Shown: positions 14,256 through 27,458, counted from the first letter of the stretch. The stretch: DNA of 64,000 nucleotides from Casuarius casuarius (GCA_003342895.1 PTFA01000012.1:7860252-7924251), one strand, 5' to 3'. Notes: generated by a model not told the origin, from the letters alone. Program-made: numbers and translations.

Positions 14256-14515
14256 GTATTACTTTTTAGAATACTCTCCGCTTCTGAGACTCCTTCAGAG
14301 TAGTGTTTAAATCATTTCCTGCAGAAACGATTTGGGAAGGGAATCGCCACAGAAGGAGATTGCCTGTGATATATCTCCCATGGAAACTTTGTGAAAGAAA
14401 CTGCAGTGTCTGACAGAGTCTCAGAGGATCCCCGTAGATCTGCAGATGTTCAGCCAGTGCCTGATGGCCTAACTGCAGCATAACCTGAGCTCCTGCATGC
14501 CTCCAGCTATTGTCT
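14256..14515 (-). other. Small GC-richer patch with a 71-codon minus frame
   Basis: Between about 14270 and 14500 the sequence is less AT-biased and carries one open minus-strand frame (14481-14266) starting MLQLGHQALAEHL and ending ESQKRRVF. There is no recognised domain, and no strong acceptor and donor pair bounds it. It is more likely a non-coding conserved or chance patch than a gene. Confidence 0.15.
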
Positions 14516-16160
14516 GTTATTTTGAGGAATGGTCTTCCTTATTAAAAAAACAAAAAACAGCTCTTTATATTTTTTCCTATTGGAAATCTCTATGGGGCTG
14601 GATAGGAGATGGTATGTTCCATACTGCACTTTTTCCCGCCTGTGTTTCATTTTGATAATATTAATGTTCTCTCTAGATATTTTGGAAACTGGTAACTAGT
14701 AAGAGCAGACAAGCTATTGCAAGTTAATACTGAGGATGAATTTGCACAGTATGATTAATTAAGAGTGAATAGTAAAAACTATCCAAGGTCAGCAAAAGTT
14801 CCATTCAAAATAAGTTCCTGAGAGATTATAGCTATCAAATCAAGGAAAAGCCAGCTGTGGTATGATATGACTTCTGAGTTTCCTCAAAAGTAAAAGCTCT
14901 GGAGTTCTGCATGTTGACTGCTCATATGATCTTCATGCTGCCAATGCAGAACAAAAATTACTTTGAAAAAGTTTTGAACCATGTATCAAACAATGAAACC
15001 TACAAGGGTTTTTTTGGTGACCCAAGCATACACAAATAAACACAAATAAATACTTATATTAATATATAATAATTATTAAAGAGTTTACTTATTGTGGACT
15101 GTTTGCTTATTTTTAAAGCATATTGTAAATTTTATCTTTATTTGAGGGGCAAACAAAATGTCTCTGAACTAAAAGTGATTTTTGACTTCTCTAACCAGTT
15201 ATGGAGAGGTTAGGTATATTGTGCTCATCTAGGCACTCTCTGTATTCAGTTGAGAAATAAAATTCCCAGGAGTTCTTGACCACAATTTTTAAAATGTTTA
15301 TCTTGGACTGGAATGAATTGCTCTCTGTGGCCACCCATCTTTCTCCACTGGCTACAAAAGAGCCCAGACAACTAGATTAGATCACACATCCAACTTACAG
15401 ATGTCTAGCAGTTAGGAGTAATGAAGGACAGGCTGACTGGGACCTGGCGTATAGTGGGTGCCATTCCACTGGCATGAAAGGAACTTAGGTAAAGCTGTAG
15501 TCCTACGCAGACCCTCAAAATGATGCTTGTGTTGGAGCTGATTGATCCATAGATAGATCCAATATTAGCCCTCTGCACTGTGCTGAATTTCTCTTGTAGC
15601 AGTGATTAAATATTTTCTTCAATTACTTTATGCTTCTCACACCAGAGTTTTCATAACTCTCATTTTCTTATACCGCTGCAATTTCTCAGTGAGGAACCAA
15701 TTCAGTATTTTGATACTTTCCTCGATTACAAAAGAAACAGGAGAGAAAAAGCTGAACCCACACAATAACTAGGATTTAACAAAACTCTATAATCTTCAGA
15801 GACAGAGTATTTACTTACTCACTTGAACGGGAAACTCCAAAAGGAACAATTCCAAGAAGCTATGTACACCACTGCACTCGCTGTTCACAATCCTCTTGAC
15901 ATAAAATAAAGACGAGAGTGGAAAATCTCATCTTCTCCAGAATTACAGCAGTATAATAATGAAAGGCTTTAACAGGATTAAGACAGTGGTGTCATGGAAA
16001 TCATAATTTACACGACTTTTGAACTTTTTATTTTTGTAAAACCCTTTACAATATGCTAAGGTTCTTGTGTAATGTCACTGCTGTCTCATAAATGTGCAGC
16101 TCTGGAACAGCGAAAGGTGATGCATACCTCATACATTTCATCTGGGTAAAATTAAGTTTA
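14516..16160. other. Non-coding sequence, no gene seen
   Basis: This is ordinary AT-rich sequence. The slightly GC-richer part at 15330-15560 shows no frame or repeat that I recognise. Confidence 0.55.
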
Positions 16161-16620
16161 TGGTCTCATTTCATAAATAGCTTTGAGTTAAAAATGATAC
16201 GTAAGCTGGGGCCGTGCGAATGCAAACACTCTGTGTCTGGCAAAACACGGACTTGAAGAAACTATGAAAAGACAATGCACACACTAGATTTAGCATGGGG
16301 AAGCTGAGAGGCTTGCTGTGCCCCTCTGCATACAACTTTTCTCCATTAGCAACATCTGCTGTGGTGCATGCTCTGAGACACGTGTCACGGACGTTCCTTC
16401 TGCCATAACCCTTGCTTCCCGGTCCCGCCAGTTTCACACAGCTATTGCAGCTGCTGAAGCATTTACCCAAGCATCTCATTTATTCATTCTATTTTCTCTA
16501 AATTGTAGGCTTCAACAAGATTGTAAACATATCAAGTTTCTAATTCAGAACATACTGATTATTATTTTTGCATTAATTAACACTACCAAAACACAGGACC
16601 CTGTTGCATGAGAGAGTGAA
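16161..16620. other. Local CpG cluster with short frames on both strands
   Basis: Several CpGs fall between 16200 and 16440, including a perfect 10-base palindrome GACACGTGTC at 16377-16386 with an E-box core. A 102-codon frame on the minus strand (16479-16171) and a 97-codon plus frame (16318-16611) overlap, so at most one could be meaningful. Neither resembles a protein known to me. A regulatory element is as plausible as an exon. Confidence 0.2.
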
Positions 16621-18900
16621 CAAAGAGCGTACTGAGGGCTGCCGTTAGGCAAAGAGCTTACTGTCCAAACACACCTTCCCAAGGATTCATAACCAGATAC
16701 CCAGCAGCATACACAAAACTGGGATATCCAAAACTAGGATCATTAATGAGAACTTCTGATTCCTCGTTTGCTCTATTATCAATCTGACAATAGTGTTTCT
16801 GGGGTACTGAGAGGAGACTACTTTTTTTCAGATTAGTGCACAGAGCTCCAATATCTCCTTTTAGAAAAATTAATGCTGGATCTACATGTTGTTAAATATT
16901 TGCCATTCACCATGAAGTATGCTATTCAATCATCCAACTCATAATCTAGCTGAAAATATTGTCTTGTCTCTTCCACCCACCCAAGGAAACGTACACCCTC
17001 TGCATTTAACACAAGTCTGTGAGGAAAAAAGATATATAAATCATGTTGCCTATATATTTGTGAGTTCTTGCTCTTGGTCTGTTGGTTAATTTCAGCCAAA
17101 TTTGTCAGAGAAAATGGTCTAAAAAATACCAGGATCCTATAAATTTTGTGAAAATAGGAATCTAAGTGATAGAGATTCAGATTAGGGCCTCCACTGATGG
17201 AAAGACTACAGCATGAACTCAGCTCTATTATTAAACACTAGGGAACCTACAGGGGAGAAAGACCCCAGAGCCCCGGACATGAAAAGAGTTTTGATCAGAG
17301 CTTGCACTTTTTTAGCCATGGGATTAATGCAACCACAAGACATTAAGATGAAGGAAAATGCTCTTTGTAACTTCTGCTAGTCACATAACTCCTTGCTGGT
17401 TTTTCTATTTTATTTCTCATTTTAAGTCTTGGATCATTTTTATTTTAAATGAATGCTGGTAAACTTTCACTTTTGTTGCTGATTATTATAGCTTGGCCCA
17501 TAATCTAAAATGACTAGCTGAAATGCTTCAAGTTAATATAACCGTAAAGCTTTGCAGTGGGAAATGCCCAATGTAATGAACATGTGGTGGTAAATGGTCT
17601 GATAATCTGAATACAGCTGAGAACAATTTTTGTGTCACGCTGCAGTGCCTTACGCTCAATTAGGAATAGGTAGACCTTAAGTATTCTACAGTCATGAAGA
17701 ATAGGCAGCCAGCACTTCAGGGTCTTTTCAGAAACCTTATACTAGCCACTTAGCTGGATAACAGTCTTAATTTCTCGTGAAAAAAATCATATCGAGGCTG
17801 GTGAGATCAGAACCTCTGGTTGTAACTGATCATGGAAAAAAATCTCTCCTCTCCTGATCTCAAAGAAATACTGAATCAAGACTGCATGGAATGTAGGATT
17901 TAGTCTTTTGCTGTACTACAGTGAAACAATTTAGATATTTTAATGTCAATAGTAGTAGGATTAATTCCACAGCTTTTCAGCATAACTGGCTTTTTCCAGC
18001 TATAAAAACCTCCTCTTTTATGTTTGAAGAGAACGACATATTTCTGAAAATATTAACTGACCTTCATCTGGTCAGACTATCCGGACTAGATAGTCTTCCT
18101 GTAATGGCAAGAAATTCTTCAAAGGTTACTGTATTTAGATATAGAATAGGGTAGTAATGCGTTTTATTACAGTTCTTCCTATCTTGGGGTTTCACCTTCT
18201 ACTTTTATTGACTCTTGAAGGGTTTTAGTTGCACAGGGAATACTTCTATTAGAAATTCATAAGGGATTTTCACTCTATGAGTTCTTTCTTTTCCAGGAGT
18301 TATATTTATGGAAACTCTGGTGATACTGCAAAAAATGATAGTTTAGATCTAAAAAACACACACACAAAATAAAACATGCATTCCACTTTGCCCCACGTTC
18401 CTTCTTACTGCAGCACACCATAAATATCTCTACTGTTCTGGATTATTTGGGATCCCAATTCTGCATGTTTTTGCTAATCTAATTTAATTTACATAGATTG
18501 GTAAATAACATTAAGAAGTCAGAAATCCAGTAAAATGTGGTCTTTATGAACTTATTATTTTGCTTTCCACTTTTTGAGAAGCTGAGAAGGCCATAGGCCG
18601 TCATTGTTGGAAGGCTGAGTGCTCACAGGGTCGCTGGATGTAGCTGGGATTGTGTGAGCTTAACACACCTGAAAATCCTGCCCAATATCGTTACGTGTCC
18701 TTTTTGGCGTAACTTTTAGAATTTGTGTTCAGATGTTAAAGAATTTAGCACATTATTTGTAATGACATCCACTCTTATTTCCTAGAATTATTCTAAAAAG
18801 TAAGAAATACAGATTTCCTATCTTTCCCTGTTTCCTTCGATGTAGTTCCTTACCTATCCGAAGCTACCTCCATGCACACATAACGAAAAAAATCGCTTTC
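16621..18900. other. Non-coding sequence, no gene seen
   Basis: No supported feature. The part at 17490-17660, with TAAT-core motifs, has the texture of conserved non-coding DNA, but this cannot be tested from a single sequence. Confidence 0.5.
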
Positions 18901-19110
18901 AGGGATCTACTAAGTGACCTCATTTGAAACATTACCTGGTTTGTATTGTCTTTGCCAACCCCGGCTGTCATTGCTCTTTGATATTTCCTGGCAGCTCTTT
19001 GGCACTATTTTAAGGCAGGTCACTCATCATCATGAGCCTAATTGGCGAGCTGTAGTAAAGTGCACCATTTTCAGCAGATTTTTTAGTCTGGCTTTTTAAT
19101 GCAAGTATAA
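18901..19110. promoter_or_regulatory. Possible conserved non-coding element
   Basis: A balanced-composition block without low complexity, containing CATCATCATGAG, CCTAATTGGCGAGC and TTTTTTAGTCTGG motifs. Its texture resembles vertebrate enhancer-type conserved elements. This is inference from appearance only. Confidence 0.15.
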
Positions 19111-20560
19111 TGGGCAAACAGTTCACTGCATCTCTAGCTGCTGGCATATGGCATCCAGGAGGACAAGTCAGCCCATCAGATTAACCATGTAATAGACCCA
19201 GAAGCAGCTTTAAAACTGTAAAACAAAATTGCTTATGGAGTCTGCCAAAGTACCAGATGCTGCTTTTGGAAGAAACATTCTCCAGTGCTTAGCATCTGGT
19301 CTCTGAGGTTGCCAGCAAAAGCTGAAAAAAATTGCTAGCCACTATCTACCATTCTTCTTTAGATATGTTTCTTTCAGTGTGAGATTGTTATTATTTTCAT
19401 TATTATTATTGCCATTGAAGCTGCTGTTCTTTCAGAATATTGGAAAATAATTCCTTTTAGAAATAAAGCAGTATCATACACATAAGAATCTTGAAATATG
19501 CAAATGAAAATAGATCTTCAGTTTAATAGCATTTTAGCACACCTTTAAATTAATGGGCAATAGAATAAACATATTTGTGGCATAATGTTATACTAAAACA
19601 GATTTTACACTGAAATTCTTCTTCAGACCAACAGTTCATTCAGTCTCGTATTTTATCTCTGACAATGACCAGAAATGTGACCAAAAGTGTGCAGAAACCA
19701 AGTCATTTAAGGTGTAGTTAGATGTGGCAGGAAGATGCCTGATATAGTTCTGAAGAAACTTTATTAAGTACCAACAAGGTTAACTAGCTCCAGGATGGAA
19801 AGAATAAGTTTGCACTAGACTGTCAAGTGTATTTGCTGCCAAGTGTATTGTTTCCAAAACCAAGCTAATTTGCTTTTATCATGGGAATTCCATGTCATAT
19901 AGATATCATAGAGATATCCATTCTGTCACAAGCATAAACGTTTTATATTCTTTGTAGATTTCTATGATGTGCAATGTTTTAACAAAATATGCAAGTAGAG
20001 CAGCCTTTTTTTTTATCCATTTAATGACCTAATTTTGTCTGGAAACACTTAAATATTGGGCCTTAATTGTATCTTGTGGCAATAAATTCTGTAAGTTTAT
20101 GACATGCTAAGTGAAAAACAGAATATATTTGACTAATATAAGTGAGCCAGTAGCTAAGTTTTAGCTACGACAAAGGCTCACTCTTTGCACTTGTCTTTTA
20201 AACTATAGAAGCAAATAAAAATCTTGTGTACATCCACTGGGATAAATTCTGTTCTCAGATGCAAGTTTAGCTCAAAAAAAAAAAAAAGGTGCTCTTCTTT
20301 CCCACTATTAAATGTGCTTTTCATGGAATCCGGGGGTTAATATTGATATTGCCATGGTTAACAGCAATATGTGAAAAAGAAAATATCTGAAAGAAATTTA
20401 TTGTATTTGTAACACAAATCTGAATAATTTGATTTATTTCCCCCCTTATACCATTTTGAATTCAGTCTATCTTCATTGACTTCAGTTGAATGAAGAATAG
20501 AAGCTAACCTATGTATTAGCTTTATGTTATGCCTTTAAAAATATGATGCATTAGGAAATG
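19111..20560. other. Non-coding sequence with small simple repeats
   Basis: It includes an ATT-rich microsatellite near 19387-19412 and an A14 run at 20274-20287. No exon or mobile element was recognised. Confidence 0.55.
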
Positions 20561-20740
20561 TCATGATTAATTGGTATCAAGCAAACCAGCAGCCTTATGC
20601 ATCAAAATTCTGGTCCATTACTGTAGCATTGTAAGGTGTTATGGCAGACGCCATCCAACTGCTCTGCAGCTGCATGATCGATGCTATCATTTTTGATTGA
20701 TGTCTCTGACACTGTGGCATTCAAAACAGAGCAAAACTTC
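20561..20740. promoter_or_regulatory. Possible conserved non-coding element
   Basis: Between 20580 and 20735 lies non-repetitive sequence with CAGCTG E-box cores, ATCGAT and a TGATTGATG motif of PBX/HOX type. The clustering is suggestive of an enhancer, but without an alignment it stays a guess. Confidence 0.15.
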
Positions 20741-23700
20741 ATATGCTTTTGAGAGATGATGAATATAAACTTACAACATGTGAGAAATCATTATGTGGAG
20801 AAACTGCAAATCTGCAATGAAGGTTCCTGTGACCGTTAGAATGTCCTTCATGAAAAGAAGGAAGATGTGGAAGTTTGGGATGTAAAGATATACAAGAGAG
20901 AGATAACATTTCTATATTAGGATATTTTTATGAAAAGAAACCCTGGTTTTGTACCCCTAGTACATAAAAGGGATTTTTTTTTGCAAAAACAACTTTTTGC
21001 TGTTCTATATAGACACAAGTCTAATCTCGGGGCAGGTCTGAGAGCAGCTGACCATAATCCAGGACCTCACCGGTTCAGCTAGTGAGCAGTCTTCCAGGGA
21101 ATGAATGGAGAGAAACACTGAAAGATCACTGTGGTCACCCCAGATCAATATGGGAGAATGTAGATGGGACAATCTTGGGGTGATAAATTAAAAATGCTCA
21201 AGATCTGAGCAGAGTATGAGCTACTCCGTGAGCAGAGGGCTTTGATGTCCAGAGCTCTTAGTCCTGTAGTCACCAAATGACGTGTCATTGTTTTAAATAA
21301 CCATCTTTTGTTGTCTTGAATCATGTAAGTAGGTTTCGGAGGCAGGAAGAAAGTGGATGAAGGATAGCAGGTACAACATGGCTTTGGACAGAAACTCATC
21401 TGAACGATTAGCATTTGTCTGAAATGCATTAAGTAAATGAGGATCTCTGGAAAAATACTGAACTGGAAAAACACTACAGAAGACCATTACTAATTTACAG
21501 TGTGTGTGTCATGACTGTTCGTTTTCTTCCTTGTTGTTGGCCTTCAAAGGAATATATGAGCACTATTATGAGTGTTTATTTCATTTTGTTTGGAGGTGGA
21601 ATCATGAAGGGTGTTAATTTCCTTGAAGCAAGAGATTCAAGGATAGGAAAGAAACAGTTATAATGAAATAGTGAGGATGGCAAAAAATGGGTACCTTTTG
21701 CTGTTAGCAAGAAAGCCACTCAGAATATTTCTGTCAGTTAAATACTTCATAAGCCAGTGGGGAAAAATAGAGAGATGTTGCTGCAGTCACTGCAGAAATA
21801 GTGCGTACTCCAAAGCCTTTGGTAGCCAGTGTAAAAAGTCATTGCTGATTTTAACAAGTTTTCAGTTCAGGCAGTAGGTGCAGGTGAAGGAGTCTAAGGA
21901 GCAACAACAACTGTGGCAGCAAATGCATTAGCAGTAGTGGCAGATACTGTTAGCATTATACTTTCTCCCTTTCTGAAGGAGAGAGTCAACAAGGGCAGAA
22001 GGTAATTCCCCTACCTGTCTTGTGAACGAAAAGTTGCTTTCCGGCTACCACAGCCAGAATTAGCTGTGAGGTGCCATCTCCTTCTTCCATTAGTTGGAAG
22101 CAAATAAAGCCCTATTTACAAGAACACCACAAATTACCCAGTAAAGGCAATGGTATCAATGGCTCCTGTTTACATGGGTGCATTGCAGGGAGATGTATCT
22201 GGGAGCAACTTCCACTCATCCTTCACTCTGCAGCTGTTTGCTAAGGTGAACAAAGCTGTGGGTAACATAAGTAGAAACTAGGTTTGTCTGGTTTGTGGAA
22301 GCCAGGAGCAACAAAAGAAAACTGTGGCTAAAGAAGGTTTAGTAAGAAAGAAAAGAAAGTACCAGGTAGCCATGCTTGGTTTGAATCATTTCACATTGCT
22401 AATTGTCTTGAATATTTTACAGTCTGAGTATTTTTCTGGAGACCTCTGTTCTTTTTGACCCCTAGCGGCATATCAGACTAAAACTGTAAGATTCATTACA
22501 CAGAAGCTTGTGAGAAGAGGAACATAACTACGCTTCTTTATCCTCATCCTTCTGTTCTGTTCTGTTCCTTTCTGTTTGAAATTGATACGAACAAACACAG
22601 TATGAGATGTAAATTAAGATGCAACAAAACTGTAAAATTGACTTGGAGGAATAGCCACTTTAGGTGAAAACAGTTCTGTTTTGGAGTTGTCTAGACCTCA
22701 TCTTTTCTACTGAGCTATTCAAAGCGACAACTCTGTGGTGCATTTGTGCTGAAGATGATCTTCTGTAACATGGTCATGTCTTCCTCAGGCTCCATAGTGA
22801 ATTATTGTCTCATTATGATCCGCGGTGGTCAAATACTGAGAAACTGCAATGCAAATGCAACTGCAATGAAGCTGCAGTACATTATAATAATGTACTCACC
22901 CAAGAAGTTTGCTCCTGGCACCTTAGGCAGCACACAGGCTTGGTCATTCCTCCCCATACTCAAAAATAGGAAAGATGCACTCAGATAGTTCACTGGCAAA
23001 GCAAAATTCCTGGTAAATTAAGAATTTATATTTCAAAGAAGCAAGAAGCTGGCAATTCTTATTGTGTTAGACTTGCCATTATTAATCATTAAGGTGATTC
23101 TGCCAGTCTTAATTAACTGAATTTAACATACTCCACAGTAGGCCTAATTAATTAAGGTCCTTTGTGATGGATAGTATAGACAACAGATGACACTGTAGTA
23201 TCTCAGCTGCCTGTCCTTAAAACCTATTCAAGAAGCATTCTGGAGCTACTAGTAACCATATATTTTGCTGCAGATAAGCTCTGAATAAATAACATGCCCA
23301 ATGCTTCTAATTCCTTAAAATCAACATAAAAACCTTGCAAGCTATTTCATGCCAGCTTTGACAGGTGGTGATAATGTTTTAGAAGGCACAGGATATATTG
23401 TGGTGATAGCAGCAAATGGTGACAGATTTAAGGTGTGCTAGAGAAGGGAGCTGAACAAGCTTGGGTAAGTTGAACTGAAATGTTTCATAACACAGCAGTT
23501 TGCTGAACTGACTTTAGAACTGCGTCTTAGATTACTCTAAAATTCCAACAACTTTTAAGGATGAGAAATGAATATGATGATAGCAGGGAAAATGAACTGT
23601 AATCATTCAGGGTTATGGAAGATTGAAGGAATGAGAGATTGCCTTACAGAATGAAGATGTTTCTATCCATGAGTTCGTTAGCTTTAGCAAATCTTTTCTT

Positions 23701-24480
23701 GTTTTATTTTATAGCTTTATAATTTCCGCTAATTACAGGTTCCCTCTCAGTCTGCATTTTCATCCTTCCAATGTCAACACACGGATCGAAAGATTTGTAT
23801 GTGCTTTGTTCTTTCTAGAAGCAGTTCCAAAACAATACATTTCTTTTTTCCTCCACTGATATAGTAAATTGTATGTCTGTGCATCAAATTAGAATATAAA
23901 CAACTTTTGAAGAAATATATGTTAATGCAAATAAGAAAATGTAATACAGCATTTCTATGCTTCACTTCAACAAAAAAAGAGAATAATTACAAAATATCAA
24001 TATTCATGAGGGCAAAGAAAAGAATCTCACAAAGAGCGAGGTATTGCCAGAACTGAGGACTAAGGGGCTCTTTACCTCCTCCTTTCTGGTTGTGTTTCAA
24101 GGGTTTTTCCCTACGCAGAACTCTGGCAGAGGAAGAGAGCGTGGCTGTCAGAACAGCATTAAAGACAGGATGAAATAAGAGCAGAGACTCTCCCAAACAG
24201 ACATGCTGGTTTCTGGGAAGGATTTAATCAGCTGTGCTCCAACAAGGAACATGGTTACAATACAAACCCGGAATTGTATGGAGAATGAGGAGCACAGACT
24301 TCATGCCATCCTTCTTCTTCCCCAAAATTCCCCAGGAAGAGAGGGCACAGATGTGCAAAATATCATCATTCTTCAACCAGATTTCTTTTTGGTGGCTGCC
24401 AGACCCTATACTAAGAGAATTTTTTCTGGCTCAAATTCTCCACAGAGAACAAGTAAGCATGTGGAAAGCATAGGGTAAAT
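20741..24480. other. Non-coding sequence, no gene seen
   Basis: Frames of 91 and 79 codons overlap in different registers at 24203-24478, and a 109-codon minus frame lies at 21474-21145. None has recognisable motifs or paired splice sites. The stretch includes a homeodomain-motif-rich block at 23020-23170, discussed among the findings. Confidence 0.5.
22551..22565. repeat. TCTGT microsatellite, three units
   Basis: Three perfect TCTGT units, preceded and followed by related pyrimidine-rich sequence. Confidence 0.8.
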
Positions 24481-24780
24481 GAGCAAAAGATAAATTATCA
24501 AGAGAAGGAACTAGCAGGGAAATAGAAGGAAGGGAAAGGGATGAAATCTGCCAGAAAGATGGAATAAATGAGGAAGAGAAGCTGAGAAGCAAGGACTATT
24601 ACACAGAAGACAAAAAAAAGGCAGTGTAAGAACTGATACAGCTATGAGAAAGAAGAACTAAAGATGACGAATAAGGGGAAGAAAAAAACTCTTGAAAAAA
24701 TGCAACCAAGGAAAAAAAGAATAAAGATCAATAATTTTGGAAATGCAGAGGTGGGAAAAGATGACTGAAACAAACACAAA
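24481..24780 (+). repeat. Purine-rich low-complexity tract
   Basis: For about 300 bases the plus strand is overwhelmingly A and G, built from GAAG, GGAAA and AAGA-type words without a fixed unit. No open frame of note crosses it. It is a low-complexity tract and not an array with a defined period. Confidence 0.6.
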
Positions 24781-26007
24781 CCACTCCAGGCAGATTAATT
24801 ATAACAACCACGTCAGTGACATTACCTAGTGACAAAAGTGAGCCATGCACAGCTACATCCCAAATATGAAAGGTGGGCACTTTTGCTGCTCTGAAACATG
24901 GAAATCATTCCATTAAAAATGCATTTGTATATCAACTTTGTAAGTTAGAAAAATAAATGACAAAAAAACCCCAACCCCACCATTGCACAGAGAAGCACCA
25001 CTTTAGCAAAGTTTTGGGTTTCATATTGTAGTTTTTATTGGAGATGAACAATGAATCCTTTAGGATGCTAAGTAATGAATTTTCTTCATGTGTTACAAAC
25101 ACTGGGATGGCTCCTGTGGTGGAAGCATATGTCTGGGCTTAAAACTGCTGTTCTGAAATTGCATCCCCTAACATTTTATAATTAAGAACTGCTTTTAATA
25201 ACTGCTCCATGCTTTTCCATCTACATTTCTAAAGCAAAAAAAAAAAAAAAATTTTGAAGTGAACTAGTCTGCAGAAATGTTTAGGACTGACAGTACTGGC
25301 TGCTAAAAGCCTGGGTATCGATAGGGAAAAAGAAGACACCACTGGCATCACACAATCTACTGTCTGACAGCGTGCCAAAGCCCTGTTTTGGCCAGACTGC
25401 AGCATTGATCTCATTTCACACTGATTATAACCTCAGCGGCACAATCAGCAGAGTTTTTCTTGATTCATTGTGTTGTAACTGAGAGAAGAATCATAGCCTA
25501 ATTTCTGAAACATTTTCTCCCCGTCTTTTAAGGCTTAAAATGTTCCAAGTAGTTGTAAATCAGTGACAATTATTCTTGATGTCAATTAGTTTTGACATCT
25601 AAACATTTGCAGATTCTTAATTTGATGCACGTTGTCGTGTTTCAGTACCTATGCACATATTTTGTGTGAGAAGTAACCAAAAGGACCAACGAACTCAGCA
25701 TGAAACAACAGAGCTTTGCGTCCCTCATCATCACAATAATTCAGGAGTGAATACTGCAAATGTGTGAAACTAATGGAAAATGATTAAGGACAAGAACTTT
25801 CAGTCAGCCTGGTTCAGTACACAGCCCAGATATACATGACCAGGAATGAGATTTCACTGTTTCATGTGAAATTAGAAAGGAATCGGTTCCTAGGAAGAAA
25901 ATTGACAAATTGTATGTTATCAAACACATTCTGCTCTTGCATCATTTTGGCAGCATACCACACAAAACAAACTGCTGAATTATATATTTATTTATTCTCT
26001 CTCAATA

Positions 26008-26080
26008 GATTGTGTGTGGGTGTATATATATATTTTTATATATATGTGTTTGTGTGTGTGTGTGTATAGATATATATATG
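26008..26080. repeat. Compound (TG)n/(TA)n microsatellite
   Basis: Alternating purine-pyrimidine sequence: TG units, then TA units, then a longer GT array near 26045-26065, then TA units again. Such tracts are length-polymorphic and can adopt Z-DNA or cruciform structure. Confidence 0.9.
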
Positions 26081-26142
26081 TGGAGTTAGATTAATAATTT
26101 ATAAAATTTATATATTTATCATATTAAGGTTACCTTCACAGA

Positions 26143-26166
26143 ATAAATATATATATATTTATATAG
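26143..26166. repeat. (AT)n microsatellite
   Basis: A short AT array embedded in AT-rich sequence, self-complementary. Confidence 0.85.
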
Positions 26167-27214
26167 CTGATACATAGTTTCTCATAATAATATGCATTAT
26201 GGCATTCTAGTTTATTTTTTCAAATGCTGAAGAGCCTGTCCTGGACTGTACAGCCAGAACATGGTAACAAGGTGGGCCTCATAAACAGGCATATCTTGTT
26301 TGGATTGTGTCATTTTCAGAAGCACATTTGTGACTTATTTCAATAAAAAATTTGGATGCAAGCTGACTGCATATTTGCAATGGACAGAAATGGTTTGAAC
26401 TGTAAAGCCTTCGAAGGAAAACAGTAAATACTGCGGTCTACTGACTAGGTGAATTATACTGGAGCAGTTTACTGAGACATGTCAAAGATTCATATAGCTA
26501 TGGAATTTCATTTTCATGTTTATATTCACAGGAGAGATGGTCTGGAATCAAAATACTCTATCTGCTGTCCTTCACTAGCCATCAGAAAACATCAGAAAAC
26601 ATGGATAGTATTTGCCAAACTGACATTTTTCATTATACTGTCGGTAGGCTGTACTGGCTAAAAACAGTTTTACAAACCTAGACTGATAATTGTATCTGAT
26701 AGTGCATTTTTAGGATTCTCTTTTGTTCTGATGGAAGTTAATTAAATTAAATAAAAATTCTCAAATATCTCCCTTCCAACCTGCCTGCCTGTTTCCTTGG
26801 TACAAAGAGCACGCAGCATCCCACGCAAACCCAGCAGACCTGCTGCTTGGTTAAGCTGCCTCCTCCGAGCTGGTTTCCCTTGAGCTGCCTTTTCTGTTGA
26901 CCAGTTTCAGACATAAGGGAATATGAACTTTGCACTTTGGTTTTGCCCTGAAATGAAACAAAAGGAAATGGTTTGCAAAATGGAAGCACTCACGACATGC
27001 TGTTTCAATATGACCAGGACATTTCATTTTTGTGAGATTAAATGTTTCAGTTCAGCTTTCTTTCAGCATTATGATATGACTGACAGCCCAAATGTGTTTT
27101 AAATTTGAACATGACCATTTGTCCCTTAGCAGTACTCTAAGTCCAGCTTCTGGTTACAGATCAGCGTGGTCTTCAGGCCATGTACCATCTCTTCCAATAC
27201 AAGAATTAAATGTT

Positions 27215-27405
27215 CTCAAATAAAGTCCACAAGCACTAGAAGGTGCTGTTCATGCAGGGGTTAGTACAACTGTGGAGCTCCCTGCCAAAGATGACTGTGG
27301 TGCTAAAAGTTTACATGACTTTAAGAGGAGACTAGACAGATTCATGGAAGAGAAACGCACTGGATGTTGCCAAACAGATAAAAGCTACTTTTGGATCAGG
27401 AGGAG
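27215..27405 (+). mobile_element. CR1-type LINE, 3' terminal fragment
   Basis: The stretch containing TGTGGAGCTCCCTGCCAAAG, then GCTAAAAGTTTACATGACTT, then CAAG-like AGAGGAGACTAGACAG and TTCATGGAAGAGAAA follows, word for word in order, the conserved 3' part of amniote CR1 elements (end of the second ORF and start of the 3' untranslated region). It is 5'-truncated, as most CR1 copies are, and diverged. The outer limits are approximate. The terminal 8-base repeats of CR1 cannot be found downstream, so the extreme 3' end is lost or too eroded. Confidence 0.8.
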
Positions 27406-27438
27406 TATTAGAGGAAAGTACTACATATGCTTGTCCTG

Positions 27439-27458
27439 TTTTTTTGTTTTTTTTTTTT
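27439..27458. repeat. T-rich run
   Basis: A nearly pure T run broken by one G, just beyond the CR1 fragment. CR1 lacks a poly(A) tail, so this is not the element's own tail. Confidence 0.8.

Larger units (their letters stand above)
24781..27210. other. AT-rich non-coding sequence with dinucleotide repeats
   Basis: The stretch contains an A16 run at 25236-25251, the TG/TA microsatellites listed separately, and a 10-bp duplication (ATCAGAAAAC twice) at 26581-26600. No gene was recognised. Confidence 0.55.

Noticed and set aside
25236..25251. Poly(A) runs (also 11514, 20274, 50433) as tails of processed retrocopies
   Set aside because: No coding or SINE body upstream and no target-site duplications were seen.
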